Shown piece by piece: positions 24,705 to 35,800 of a stretch of 64,000 bases of DNA (positions are counted from its first letter, which is position 1; every line of letters starts with the position of its first letter). A model generated the notes under the pieces. That model was given only the letters and a program-made list of their open reading frames with translations. It ran no database searches and was not told the origin of the DNA. A program made the position numbers and the translations under genes. Where the stretch lies: positions 1,044,501 through 1,108,500 of the forward strand of contig JBAJFG010000370.1 of NCBI GenBank assembly GCA_037903475.1, read 5' to 3'. The stretch is from Ancylostoma caninum. Taxonomy: Eukaryota; Nematoda; Chromadorea; Rhabditida; Ancylostomatidae.

Positions 24705-25530
24705 GCTACGCGTGCTCCTTTACCTGAGACCAGCAACTGTTTACCACTGGCCCAATGGAACCCAAGGCAAAGTCCTGACCAACGGACCCGTGTGCCCCTT
24801 TACTTGAGACCGGCGCCTGTTTACCATTACCCCAGTCGAACCCAAGGGAAGTGCTGACCAAAGACCCGTGTGCCCCTTTACCAGAGTCCAGCACCTGTTT
24901 ACCACTGACGGTACAATTCTGGCCAACGACCCATGTGCCCCTTTACCAGAGACCAGCACCTGTTTACACTGGCGGGAAAATTCTGATTAACGGACCCGTG
25001 TGCCCCTTTACCTGAGACCGGCTCTTGTTTACCATTGACCCAGTCGAACCCAAGGGAAATTCCTGACCAACGGACCCGTGTGCCCCTTTACCTGAGACCG
25101 GCGCCTGTTTATCATTGGCCCAGTCGAACTCAAGGGAAAATCCTGACCAACGGATCCTTGTGCCCCTTTACCTGAGACCGGCGCCTGTTTACCATTGGCC
25201 CAGTTGAAGCCAAGGGAAAGTGCTGATCAACGGACCCGTGTGACCCTTTACCAGATTCCAGCAACTGTTTACCACTGGCCCAGTGGAACCCAAAGGAAAG
25301 TCCTGACCAACGGACCCGTGTGCCCCTTTACCAGAGTCCAGCACCTGTTTACCACTGGCGGGAAAATTCTGACCAACAGACCCATGTGTTCCTTTACCAG
25401 GGACTAGCACCTGTTTACCACTGGCGGGAAAATCCCGACCAATGGACCCGTGTGCCTCTTTACCTGAGACCGGCGCAGGTTTACCGCTGGCCCAGTCAAA
25501 ATCAAGGAAAAACCCCAACCGATGCGAACA
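24705..25530. repeat. minisatellite with two interleaved unit lengths
   Basis: About eleven tandem units, each starting near CCCGTGTGCCCCTTTACC and followed by cagcacctgtttaccactgg. Spacings between successive TGTGCCCC anchors from 24791 are 78, 65, 65, 80, 80, 80, 80, 66 and 66 bp. Long units contain cccagtcgaacccaaggg; short units have ggcgggaaaattc in its place. Lengths are not all multiples of three, so the repetitive minus-strand frame (GKGAHGSVGQ) is not a protein gene. Confidence 0.85.
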
Positions 25531-25754
25531 GCGCTACCACTTCGTTTCAAAACCATGTCAGGAAACAAAACTATGTGCTAGGATTTTGTTGTAACAATAA
25601 TAGACATTATTAGGATTATTGGTCTCCAAATCGGATTTGCAGAGAGCCTCTCACCCCTGAGAATGGCTTGCTGGATTAAAAAAATCTTATATCTGTTTGA
25701 TTCTTTCAATCCAGTTGTTTAATTTCACCATTATTTTTTGAATTTTTATTACTA

Positions 25755-26190
25755 GACTGTGTACTCGGCTTTGCTCGGGTCCTGGCAAAAATAGCGAAAA
25801 ATCAGTAAAATTGACAAATCAATAGTGCTGTACAGAACGGTTGTCATATTCGTGTTCAGCGTACTGACATACCCCAATTGCCATGTCTTCACCGTCACTG
25901 GGGCAAAATAAGCGAAAAATCAATAAAATCGATAAATAGATAGTACCGTACGAAGCGGTTGTCATATTCGTGTTCGGCGTATTGACATACCCCAGTAACC
26001 ATGTCTTCACCGTCACTGGGGCAAAACAAGCGAAAAATCAGTAAAATCGATAAATCGATAGTGCCGTACGAAACGGTTGTCATATTCGTGTTCAGCGTAC
26101 TGACATACCCCAGTAGACATGTCTTCGCCACGCCTGGGGCAAAAATAGCGAAAAATCAATAAAATCCATATAATCGATAAACTATTCGAT
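25755..26190. repeat. 118-bp tandem repeat block led by a CGGCTTTGCTCGGG motif
   Basis: Three to four units of about 118 bp; the anchor gttgtcatattcgtgttc is at 25840, 25958 and 26076, with linkers aagcgaaaaatcaataaaatcgataaat. The block opens with ctagactgtgtactcggctttgctcggg. The same architecture occurs at 46034-46741 and, on the opposite strand, at 41330-42340. Confidence 0.8.
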
Positions 26191-26504
26191 AATCCCAGGT
26201 GCAAAGTAGCCTAAAACCTACGCCGGCCCTCAGGAGGTGTCACCCTATAACAAGGGAGATAAAGATCTAGGACGAAAAAAGCGGACAATGTGGAAATTTA
26301 GGCCAGGGACCCCTTTTTTAAAGTACTCATCACAACATTGCGTATCGACAATGCTCTGAGAGTCGACGCGCAGTAACGGAAGTGTTTTCGGGGATTAGCG
26401 ACCAAATCTTTTAATATAGTAGGATTTTTCACTTAAAAACGATCCTCACAATACGGGCAATAATTTGTTTTACGGAAAAGAGAACTAAAAATAACATTTC
26501 ACAT

Positions 26505-27195
26505 TTAATGTTTGAAATGTCCTCCCTTGGCTTCTTCACATGCCTTCAAGCGTTTACGAAAGTTGTTCACAATGCCCGCGACCTGTTCTTCCGTAATTTC
26601 GTCCCAGGCCTGCTTCAGTGCACGTTTCAAACCGCCAGCGGAGTCGCATCGAGAAGAGGACTACTTCGCTTTTACTATGGACGATATAGAGAAGTCCATG
26701 GGGTTCATGTCAGAAGAGTTTGAAGGCCAGACAACTTTCCCCCACGAATCGGGAAACAGCTGCCTGCACAGAGCCAAAGTGGTTCTAGCTTTGTGAGAGG
26801 GCGCCCAGTCCTGCTGAAAAGTCCATGCCTCTCTATCGAGGTGACTCGAGGTCCAAGGAGCGACGACCTAGTTCAGCATTTCGTTTTGGTGGAATTCTGC
26901 TGTGATTTTCGTTCCTTTTCCAATAAAAATCAACGGAGTCTTGCCGCTTGCACAAATTCCAGCCCAGACCATTACAGAAGTGCTAAAATGGCGATGGGCT
27001 GGTGTGTGGACGTTCTAAGTTCTTCCAGATTCCTTTCGAAGTAGAACGCGGTCGTTGTGTTGGTTATGAGGTGATTGAGCGTGAACATTTTCACGCCGGT
27101 GAAGAGGATCCGACGACGGCCAATGGCCGCCAAGCGGGGCATCTTCCTAATTTTCTGCAGCCGCTTCAACTTCATCCTTTCGTTCAGGTGATGTA
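26505..27195 (-). pseudogene. maT-like (Tc1/mariner superfamily) transposase relic
   Basis: On the minus strand the frame runs RRRILFTGVKMFTL, then VMVWAGICASGKTPLIF, TFQQDWAPSHKA, SSDMNPMDF and a C-terminal EITEEQVAGIVNNF. These match the blocks around the catalytic acidic residues of maT/Tc1-type transposases. The first catalytic Asp (expected LFTD) is Gly; the second (FQQD) is kept. At least two stops interrupt it (near 26868 and 26660) and frames shift. It abuts the RTE relic at about 27195 in the same orientation, so it probably inserted into, or recombined with, that element. Confidence 0.75.
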
Positions 27196-29255
27196 CCTGT
27201 ACTTCATTGGTGCTTTTCGAGAAAAGGACGACGTAGTTCGCAAAGCGAAGATTTGAGAAGAACCGTCCATCAACCCGGATGTTTTCCTCCTCCCAGTCGA
27301 GTGACCTCATTGCCTTACTGCAATGCAAACAGCTTCGGCGATACAGTAACGCCCCGTCGTACCCCTTTCGCAATCGAAATGTTCAAGAAGCGCTGAAAGA
27401 GCTGTAATGTCGTGGAGCATCCGATATAGCAGTCGACTAATGTTCTCACATATAACGCGTCTACTCCCTGCTCGAGTGCTGACAATATAGCGTTAGTTTC
27501 CACGTGGTCGAACGCCATTTCGTAGTCAACAAAGGTTAGGAAGAGGGGAAGGCGGTACTCCCGATAAACCTCTATGACCCTCGAAACAGTCTGGATGTTG
27601 TCCATGCAGCTGAATCCCTTGCAGAAACCGCCCTGTTCTTGGGGTTGACCTTCGTCCAAGGTCCTCGCTATGCGTGTGATAATCTTTGTAAAAAAACTTA
27701 AAAAGCACGCTCAGCAAACATATCGGACAATAGTTTCGAAGATCCTCTCTGTCTCCTTTCTGAGAACGGTGCGTGAGATTCTCCACTGTTTGGAATTCTT
27801 TGCTTCTAAAGATAAGATGAGAAATGTGCTGCGAGAACGACGTCAAGGTGTTTGCCTCCTGCTCGCAATAGATCAGCCGAAATAAGGTCCGGTCCAGGGG
27901 CGGTGCCGGGTTTCATGCTTCTTATCGCAACACGAACCTCTGAAGGAAGAATCTGAGGTGGTCTGTCACCAGCGGAGATATTTGGGCTTGACACTATTGT
28001 TGAAGAACGGAAAAGGTTCGCATAGAATCTTCCCGTGATTGATTCCATCTCATGATGGGGGAACGTGATAATCCCATGAACATTATAATCGCGAAGTTCC
28101 TCCCGACACTTCTTCTGACTTCTTCTCCCTTCTGCTGCTTCCAGAACCTTCCTCCGCCTGAACTTCTGCAGATCCTCCCCCAATGCTCTTCTGCAGCTGG
28201 CATTGGCTATCAACTGCTCTATGTTATGCATTCGGATCAAGCCTCAAGGCCCTTCTTTTAACGAGCAGTTCCTTGATGGTCTTCAAAATGCGTTCCGAGC
28301 TTGTTGTTCGGGGATTTGAGGCGCGTTCACCACAGATTCTCCTTGCTTTTTTTTTTAAAAAAGAGCCTTCCCAAGTTCGACGTTGAGGCCCCAACAACGA
28401 ATTTGTATAAGGACCTTTCGTTGTGGATGACTCCTTCCAAACTCTCATGGAAATTTTCCAACTCCGCCTCATCAGCTGCTAGCGTTGGTGAGTAATAGTT
28501 AATGATACTGACGGACTTGTGACGAGGAAGGTTAAGCCGGAAAATTGCTAGGCGGGGTGACAGGATCTCGTGTGAGTCAACCAGATGGACAACAGAAGGG
28601 TGCACGACAAAGCCAACGCCTCCAACATTTCTTGAAGGGATCTTTTCTTGGCGGACGACCAGTGTTCCGTCGCGGAGCTGTCGAACGTCACTATTCCTGT
28701 TCTGGATCTCTAGAGCGATTATATGGAATTTGATTTGCCCAGCAGCTTCGAGAAGAGCGTGAAGATCGGCGTCTGTGGAGAATGTTTTGGCGTTATAGGT
28801 GCAGAGCATGAAACAGTCTCCGTGGCGGTGCTCGTGTCATCTTGGTCCGAAATCAAAGACGTCTTGCGCAACCCGAGATTTGATCGCCTCCCACCGGTTG
28901 CCGTACCTCCGCCGTTTGAGACGGCAAAGCGCAGTGTGCGGGGTACTGAGGCAGAAAGTGTGCTGAACAGGCAAGTAGAAGTTTTCCCCATACTGAGCAG
29001 CCCTGCCGCGGCGAGCTCAGCTGTCACCACAGGTAGTCGCGGACCTAAGTGGATCAGGGAAGCCACCTTGCAACTGATACCGCCAAGACGGTGGAGGCTC
29101 CTGACAGTGGTTTACTCCTAGCTGCGCTTCCAGTTGTCTGGGAAGGTCGAACCCCTTCTCAGCTTGGGAGACCCTACCGGAGCATGTACCTCCGCTGTGT
29201 ATCGAAGTCCGACTACCGGTGTCACGCCCGCGCCCCTATGGGCGTCGTGGGAGAT
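27196..29255 (-). pseudogene. RTE-clade non-LTR retrotransposon relic (endonuclease + RT)
   Basis: Minus strand, 5' to 3'. A GC-rich leader (about 29255-28830) is followed by an APE-type endonuclease (28809-28390; [30 protein letters not shown]). Next come a linker (HNIEQLIANASCRRALGEDL), the start of the reverse transcriptase (MKPGTAPGPDLISADLLRAG), the NYCPICLLSVLFK block, and RT palm sequence (FLTFVDYEMAFDHVETNAIL). The polymerase box that should read FADD reads FANYVVLFS, so both catalytic aspartates of that box are lost. Several frameshifts break it into five or more frames. The 3' part after the palm is replaced by the maT relic. Inactive. Confidence 0.85.
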
Positions 29256-29259
29256 TTCT

Positions 29260-29877
29260 ACTAATACGCAAAATGTATTTGGGAAAATGAGGTATACTAC
29301 GTAAATTCGTCGGTGGAGTACGAGCGTCAACATGTGAAGCTCTGAAATTGTTAACATGACTAGCAAAGGGATCAGAAACCTCTATCCGGGAACGTAAGCC
29401 TCTTCCTGTAGAATTCGGTACGGCATCCAAGAATAAACAACAGAAATGAGCACTTATCGATAACCAGTGACTTGATGCCGTTCGTAACATTATGAAAGCT
29501 ATACGATTGCCACTGATAGCACGAGTTGAGCAATGCTCACTCATCCACTGGTGATAGTCTCGTATTGTTGTATGGATAAGCGCTCCTTGTATTGGTGAGA
29601 CACTTGGGGCGTGTTGCCGAAATTTCGGTCAACGAAAAGTATATCGTAACAATCCGAACAGCACAGCAATTGAAGAAATAAAACGCGATGCCCAGATTTT
29701 ACGACAGGAGAACTTGGAATTTATTAATGCTGTTATTCGTTCACATTCTAATCTTCAGTAAATGTGCTTCTTGAATTTTCACGGAAGCGTTATTGCAGTT
29801 AGGTTGTGTTTCGTCCCTGAAAACAGAATTATTTTCCATCTTGTCATGGTTCATGAATGGCTACCACCTCTTCACTT
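29260..29877. other. 3' flank of the ShKT gene, nothing recognised
   Basis: No coding or repeat structure recognised. The ShKT gene either ends at the stop at 29878-29880 or splices from a GTCAGT donor at 29933-29932 (minus strand) to a further exon that I could not find. Confidence 0.35.
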
Positions 29878-32800
29878 TTACGAAGATGATCCTCCGAAAG
29901 TGAAGTAGGTCTGAGCCCGACACCAAAACTGACCTAATCTCTTTGCCAGTTGCCTGACAATAGGGTCGGGGTCGGTTAAGCAAGTGTTGCATGACAGCAT
30001 ACAGTTCATGTGCATGTAATTGCGATTCCTTGTGCACTCGCCCACGCTTGCCCAATGCGGACAGGATGCATGAAAGTCGCAGCAGTCGCTTTTCTCACCA
30101 GTGCCGCAAACTGAAATCTGCTGAGTTTACACTATTCTTGTAGATTTCATCTGAAACATTCCTCGCATTCAATGCGACTTGTATGAAGACGCAAAAGAAA
30201 AAAATAAGGAATGAGTTTTGACCGCAACCATTTGCAACATAGCTGAGCGTATTGGTGCCTGCAACGAAGATGATGGAGGATAATTCGGTATGCAGGCGTG
30301 CCTTGTGTTCAGTTCTAGACAATAGGCACAAGTCCTATGTTGATATCTCAGAATTGTTTGCGCGCCCTTTTCTTTGCTACAGTATTTTTAGACGTCGCAC
30401 TCAGGCACCTTCAGCAGACCATCGGTGTGCCAACTTCTTGGTTGCGAATCATCCGCGCGAAAATGTGGGCGGAGCAGTGCGGCGCCAGCTGCGGACCCCT
30501 TTTCAGAACGGACCAGCTGCGCACCCTAATTTTGACGCCAAGTGTGGGACAACGGCAACGACCTACTGCAGCTTTTATTTATTTGAACCCAAATAGCCGT
30601 AAATCGTTGGTGTTTGGACATTTTCACTAGTCTACCTCCATTTCTTGTTTCGAGCATTGTACTTTGCTACTAGAAATATCATGAAAATAGTAGCTTGGTT
30701 CTAAAGAATTGGTTCGGGAAGAGAGAAGGACCCCTCATTGTGACTGGGTAGTTCAAAAGTTTTTAAGAGTTATCGGAACTCACGTTCTGGATCCACGAAT
30801 GGCTCATCGGGTTCGTTCTCGCAATCTTGGCATGAGAACTGGCAGTTGGGGAGCATCCATGAGGGATTGCTGTTGCACTGGCCTTCGCTTGCCCAGGACT
30901 CACAGTGTGGATGCTTATCGCAGCAGTTGCTTTGACTACCGGTGCCGCACTCTAAAAATGTTTGAGTCTACTCTCATCTCTCGGTTCCTTATAGGTAGGG
31001 ATTATAAGGATATGAATCAATCAATCAAGAATACCAAAATAAGTTTTGAGTCCGATGATTTCTCTATGCGTAGTGAAGGACTATGACGATGATTCGAACT
31101 CCTAAACTCAACGCAACGCTTTAGGTGATGATTTAGTGCCGAATCACATCCATGCAGTTAGCATAGCAGAACAACCCCGTCCACTTCATTGCTGAGAGCG
31201 CGCATGTGCGAAGAGTAGAGTTCATCGCGCTGGTGTGAGCTGATCGCCTTTTCATGTTTCTCAAATAGTGGGAGGAGCGATAGATGCAAAGTGAAGTACC
31301 CGAGTATTTCACTCTTCGTTTCACTCCTACAATTTCTGCAGGTTGAGATGGCGATCTGCTCACAACAGCACGATGAACTTCTCTCTTCGCGCATGCGTGC
31401 TCTTAGCAATGAAGTGGACGGGGATGACCTGCTATGTTATGTGCGTAGATGTGAACTGGCATCAAATCATCACTCAAGGCGTGGTGGTGAGATCTGCAGT
31501 TCAATCCATCGCAGTAGCACTTTACCGTGGGCCCATGTATCGCAGGGTGATTAATATCCACAACCAACATTGGTGGAACTTAGACTACTGCAAACTCAGA
31601 CGAGAATAGAAATGAGATAAGGGAGGTAAAACGAAACAACTTTAACACCCAATAAAATGTTGGCAACAGTGCAGGTGTTAAAGAATTCATAATTCTTCCG
31701 AGTTATTGGATCTCACTTAATGTATCCGATGATTCGTCTGATGTCTCATTGTTGTCGGTCTCGCAACTGTGGCACGACAGCTGACAATTAGGTAGCATAT
31801 ATTCCGGATTATTGCTGCATTCGCCTCTGCTTGCCCAAGAAGCACAGGATGGATGCTTGTCGCAGCAGTTGCTTTCCCTACCAGTGCCACACTCTGAAAT
31901 TAGCTGAGTTGACTCAATTCTCCCCTGTTCAATATGGTTGGGTGTTACAAGGAAAATCTGAAGAGAATCGAGCTAATATATTTGGAAATATATCTCTGAA
32001 ATCCATTGGTGACCTATTTGGCGAGAGAATGTGTTTGGCAAGACAATTTACGGATTAAAATCATGTTTGGCAAGACATTTTATGGGAGAATGGGGCTAGA
32101 GTCTGTTTAGCAAGACAAAATGTGAAAGAATATGTTGACGACCTATTTTCCTGGTGTTTGGCAAGACAAATGGCAAGAGAACATGTTGGAGACCCATTTT
32201 CGGGTGTTTGGCAAGACAAATGGCAAGAGAAGATGCTGACGCCCCATTTTCCTGGACAGGCACATACGACGCATTGGCTTTGCAGTCTAAGAGCCAGTTC
32301 AATTATCCAAGTCTGAGGTACGCATTTCAAAGGGGGTTGTATGTTAGGAGAGTGCCGGTGTCTTTCCGGAGTGTCTGCTAGGCAAAATCACAGCCTGATT
32401 TTTGCATTAGGATATCTCCGTGGTCCTCGTCGCAACATGCACGACAGGGCGCAGCCGGCTGAACACCAAGGCGACGTCAACGTACTTCGTGCCTCCAGGC
32501 GAATCGATGGATGTCATCGATTCAACTGCTTGAGAAAGTACTTCACCCAAACCACTTCCTGGATCTGACCATCAAATGTGAAGCTTAAACATTGTGGTGA
32601 TTTTGGAAGTCTCTCCTGGCAATGGGAGAAAATAGGAGTACGTGGCGAAATATCACGTACAATGTTAGAGCGCAATTTTTGCATGGCGACCTATTTGGCA
32701 AGATTTGTATGGCAACTTATTTGGCAAGGTTTGTACGGCGACCTATTTGGCTGGACATCATGTTTGGCAAGACATTTGGCGGAGTTCGTTTGTCTGGCTC

Positions 32801-35800
32801 GTTTGCAAACCCGTTTCCTAGGTTGCCAAACAAACCTCGCCAAATGGGTCGCCAATCGACTTCAGAGTTGGCTTTGCAGTCGATGAGCCGGTTCATTCGG
32901 CCGGTCCACAAGACATTTGGCGGAGTTCGTTTCCCTGGCTCGTTTGCAAACCCGTTTCCTAGATTGCCAAACAAACCTCGCCAAATGGGTAGCCAATCGA
33001 CTTCAGAGATGACTTATCGCTCTCTAGGTGGAATATGCAGTAGTTCAGTACTAGTGCATGGAGACTCATTGAGGGGTTCAGTTATACAACACTATTAGTT
33101 ACACAACACTACACAAGTTCTTTCTTAAAAACACAACATGGAATCAAAAATGACTGTGGATGAAGGGCGGAACTGCTTTTGCTTGATATTATATGTATTC
33201 ATTTATTTGTATTCATGCAAAAGGGCAAAGCTAGATTTATCAACCATTTTTGCCTAGTTTTCCCAATTTTATCTAGAATGCGGATGCAAAACCGCAATTA
33301 AACCAGATCAAGTACCACAATTATGAAACTCAACTGCCAAGATTGGCACAACAATAAACTCAGGAGATATAAATGAGAAACAGAGAGACAAGCAGATGGG
33401 TTTTCACTTTTGATGGAACTCTGGGCTAACCGGACACAACAGAATGCGAGCCGATGCGATCACTACACTAACAATAGAGAATGGTAGCGATGACGAGTGG
33501 CGGATACCATAGCTGGTTCACTGAAGTGTACACCCAGCTAATCTTTCCTTGCAACATGCCTGTATTGCTGCGAATGGAACAGTACTTACATTATACCTAA
33601 GATTACGGTGGCCCCAGTGTCAACGCTTAAGATTTATGGTTCATTTTATGTTCGAACGAGTCATCGGAACTCACGTGTTGCATCAGTGGATCGCTCATCA
33701 CTGTCGGTCTCGCAACTGTGGCATGACAGCTGGCAGTTAGGTAGCATCCATTTGGGATTCTTGCTGCACTCGCCTTGGCGTGCCCATGAAGCACAGGATG
33801 GATGCTTGTCGCAGCAGTTACGTTCTCTACCAGTGCCACACTCTGAAATTGGCTAATTCGACTCTATTCTCGTCGTTTCTACTTCGCTAGGTGTTACAAG
33901 GAAAAATGGGAATAATCAAACGAATATTTGCAAATCTATGGATTATCGCTCTCCAGGTGGAATATGCAGTAGTTCAGTACTAGTGCAGAGAGCCTCATTG
34001 TGGGGTTTAGCCATACAACGCTATCGGTTAAAGTTCTTCCTCAAAATCACAACACGGAATCTGTCTGTGGATGAAGGGCAGAACTGCTTTTTACATTATA
34101 CCTAAGATTACGGTAGCCCCAGTGTCGACGCTTAAGATTTATGGTTCCTTTTATGTTCGAATGAGTTTTCGAAACTCACGTGTTGCATCAGTGGATCGCT
34201 CATCACTGTCGGTCTCGCAACTGTGGCATGACAGCTGGCAGTTAGGTAGCATCCATTTGGGATTCTTGCTGCACTCGCCTCGGCGTGCCCATGAAGCACA
34301 GGATGGATGCTTATCGCAGCAGTTACGCTCCCTACCAGTGCCACACTCTGAAATTGGCTAACTTGACTCCATTCTCCTCATTATAACTTGGCTAGGTGTT
34401 ACAAGGAAGAATGGAGATAATTAAGCGAATATTTGGAAATCTATGGTTAAAATTCCTTCTTAAAAACACCGCACGGCTGGGAATGGAAAATGATCATTAG
34501 TGAAGGGCAGAACTACTTTTACTCGATAGTATATGTATTCATTCATATGTATTCATGCAAAAAACCAAAGCTAGATATATTAGCCATTTTTGCCTAGTTT
34601 CCCCAATTCCATCTAAAATGCGGATGCAAAACCGCAGTCAAACCAGATCAAGAACCAAAATTATGAAGGTCAACTACCAAGATTGGCACAACAATAAACC
34701 CAGGCGAGAGTACAAATGAGATACAGAGGGACAATCAGATGGGTTTTCGCGTTTGATGGATCACTGGACTACCCAAACAAAGAGAATGCGAGCCGATACG
34801 ATCTACTACACTAACAACAGAGGATGGTAGCGATGATGAGCGGCGGATACCATAGCGCGTTCACTAAAATGGACACCCCGCTTATCTTCCCTTGCACCTT
34901 GTCTGTATTGCTGCGAATAGAACAGTACCTACATCAGACCTAAGATTACGGTAACACAAGAGTTCGGCACAAGCTTAGCTCGAGCAGGAAAAATTACGAA
35001 GTCCCCTTTGACCTAGCCAAAAATCTACGAAGCCACCATTGTAAACAAGTTGAAACAAGTTTGTGCGAAGGACATGGACTTCGTGTTTTCAACACACATC
35101 GACATGTTCACACGATTTGACAAGTGTTAACAAGTACATTGGCGGTGGAGCACGTTAACATGTTCGCACCGTCATATAATTTTTGAATTTCCAGCTAAAA
35201 TTTGAGAAGGGATGGGGATTTAGGAGGTTTCTGCCATTACTTTGATGGAGCATTATTTCCTGAATAGAACAGTGCGGATGAAATTGGAAATAATTGATTT
35301 TGGAAGAAGTTATTTGAAGTAATTGTGTCCAAGTAGTGTTGAAGACCGTTTTTTAGCATTTTTTTCCGCTGTAACTGAATAAACGAGGCAATTTTATCAC
35401 TTGCTGGAACGAGCAGCCTCTAGCTAACCGCACCAGTACAATTGGAAATATTTGATTTCAGAGAAAGTTGTTTGACGAAAATTCTCTGGACCGGTGCTGA
35501 ACCCTAAATTTTAGGGTAAATTTAGGGTTCAGAGAATTCCTGAGCAATATCTCCTCTCAAAATCAAATAATTCCAATTTTCTCTGGCAGTTGGCGGTAGA
35601 GTCCTACTCGTATTCTACGACAAAGTTTGAGCAGGATCCGTTCAGTACCAACTGTGCTGTGAGTACTGCAAGGTACTTTTTCAGGTGCAACTCCTACCAA
35701 AATCAATTAAATCAAATTATCTTTCACAGTCAGATAGTACATTGCCATTTGCAGTCATGTGCATGTTTCCAGAAATATCCGTGCAGAACCTGTCCCTTTG

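Noticed and set aside
24706..25518. Minus-strand repetitive open frames with GKGAHGSVGQ-type units
   Set aside because: Produced by the minisatellite; unit lengths 65, 66, 78 and 80 are not all multiples of three, so the reading frame is not conserved from unit to unit.
25755..26190. Possible CRISPR-like regular repeat array
   Set aside because: Eukaryotic context and head-to-tail units without unique spacers; a simple tandem repeat.
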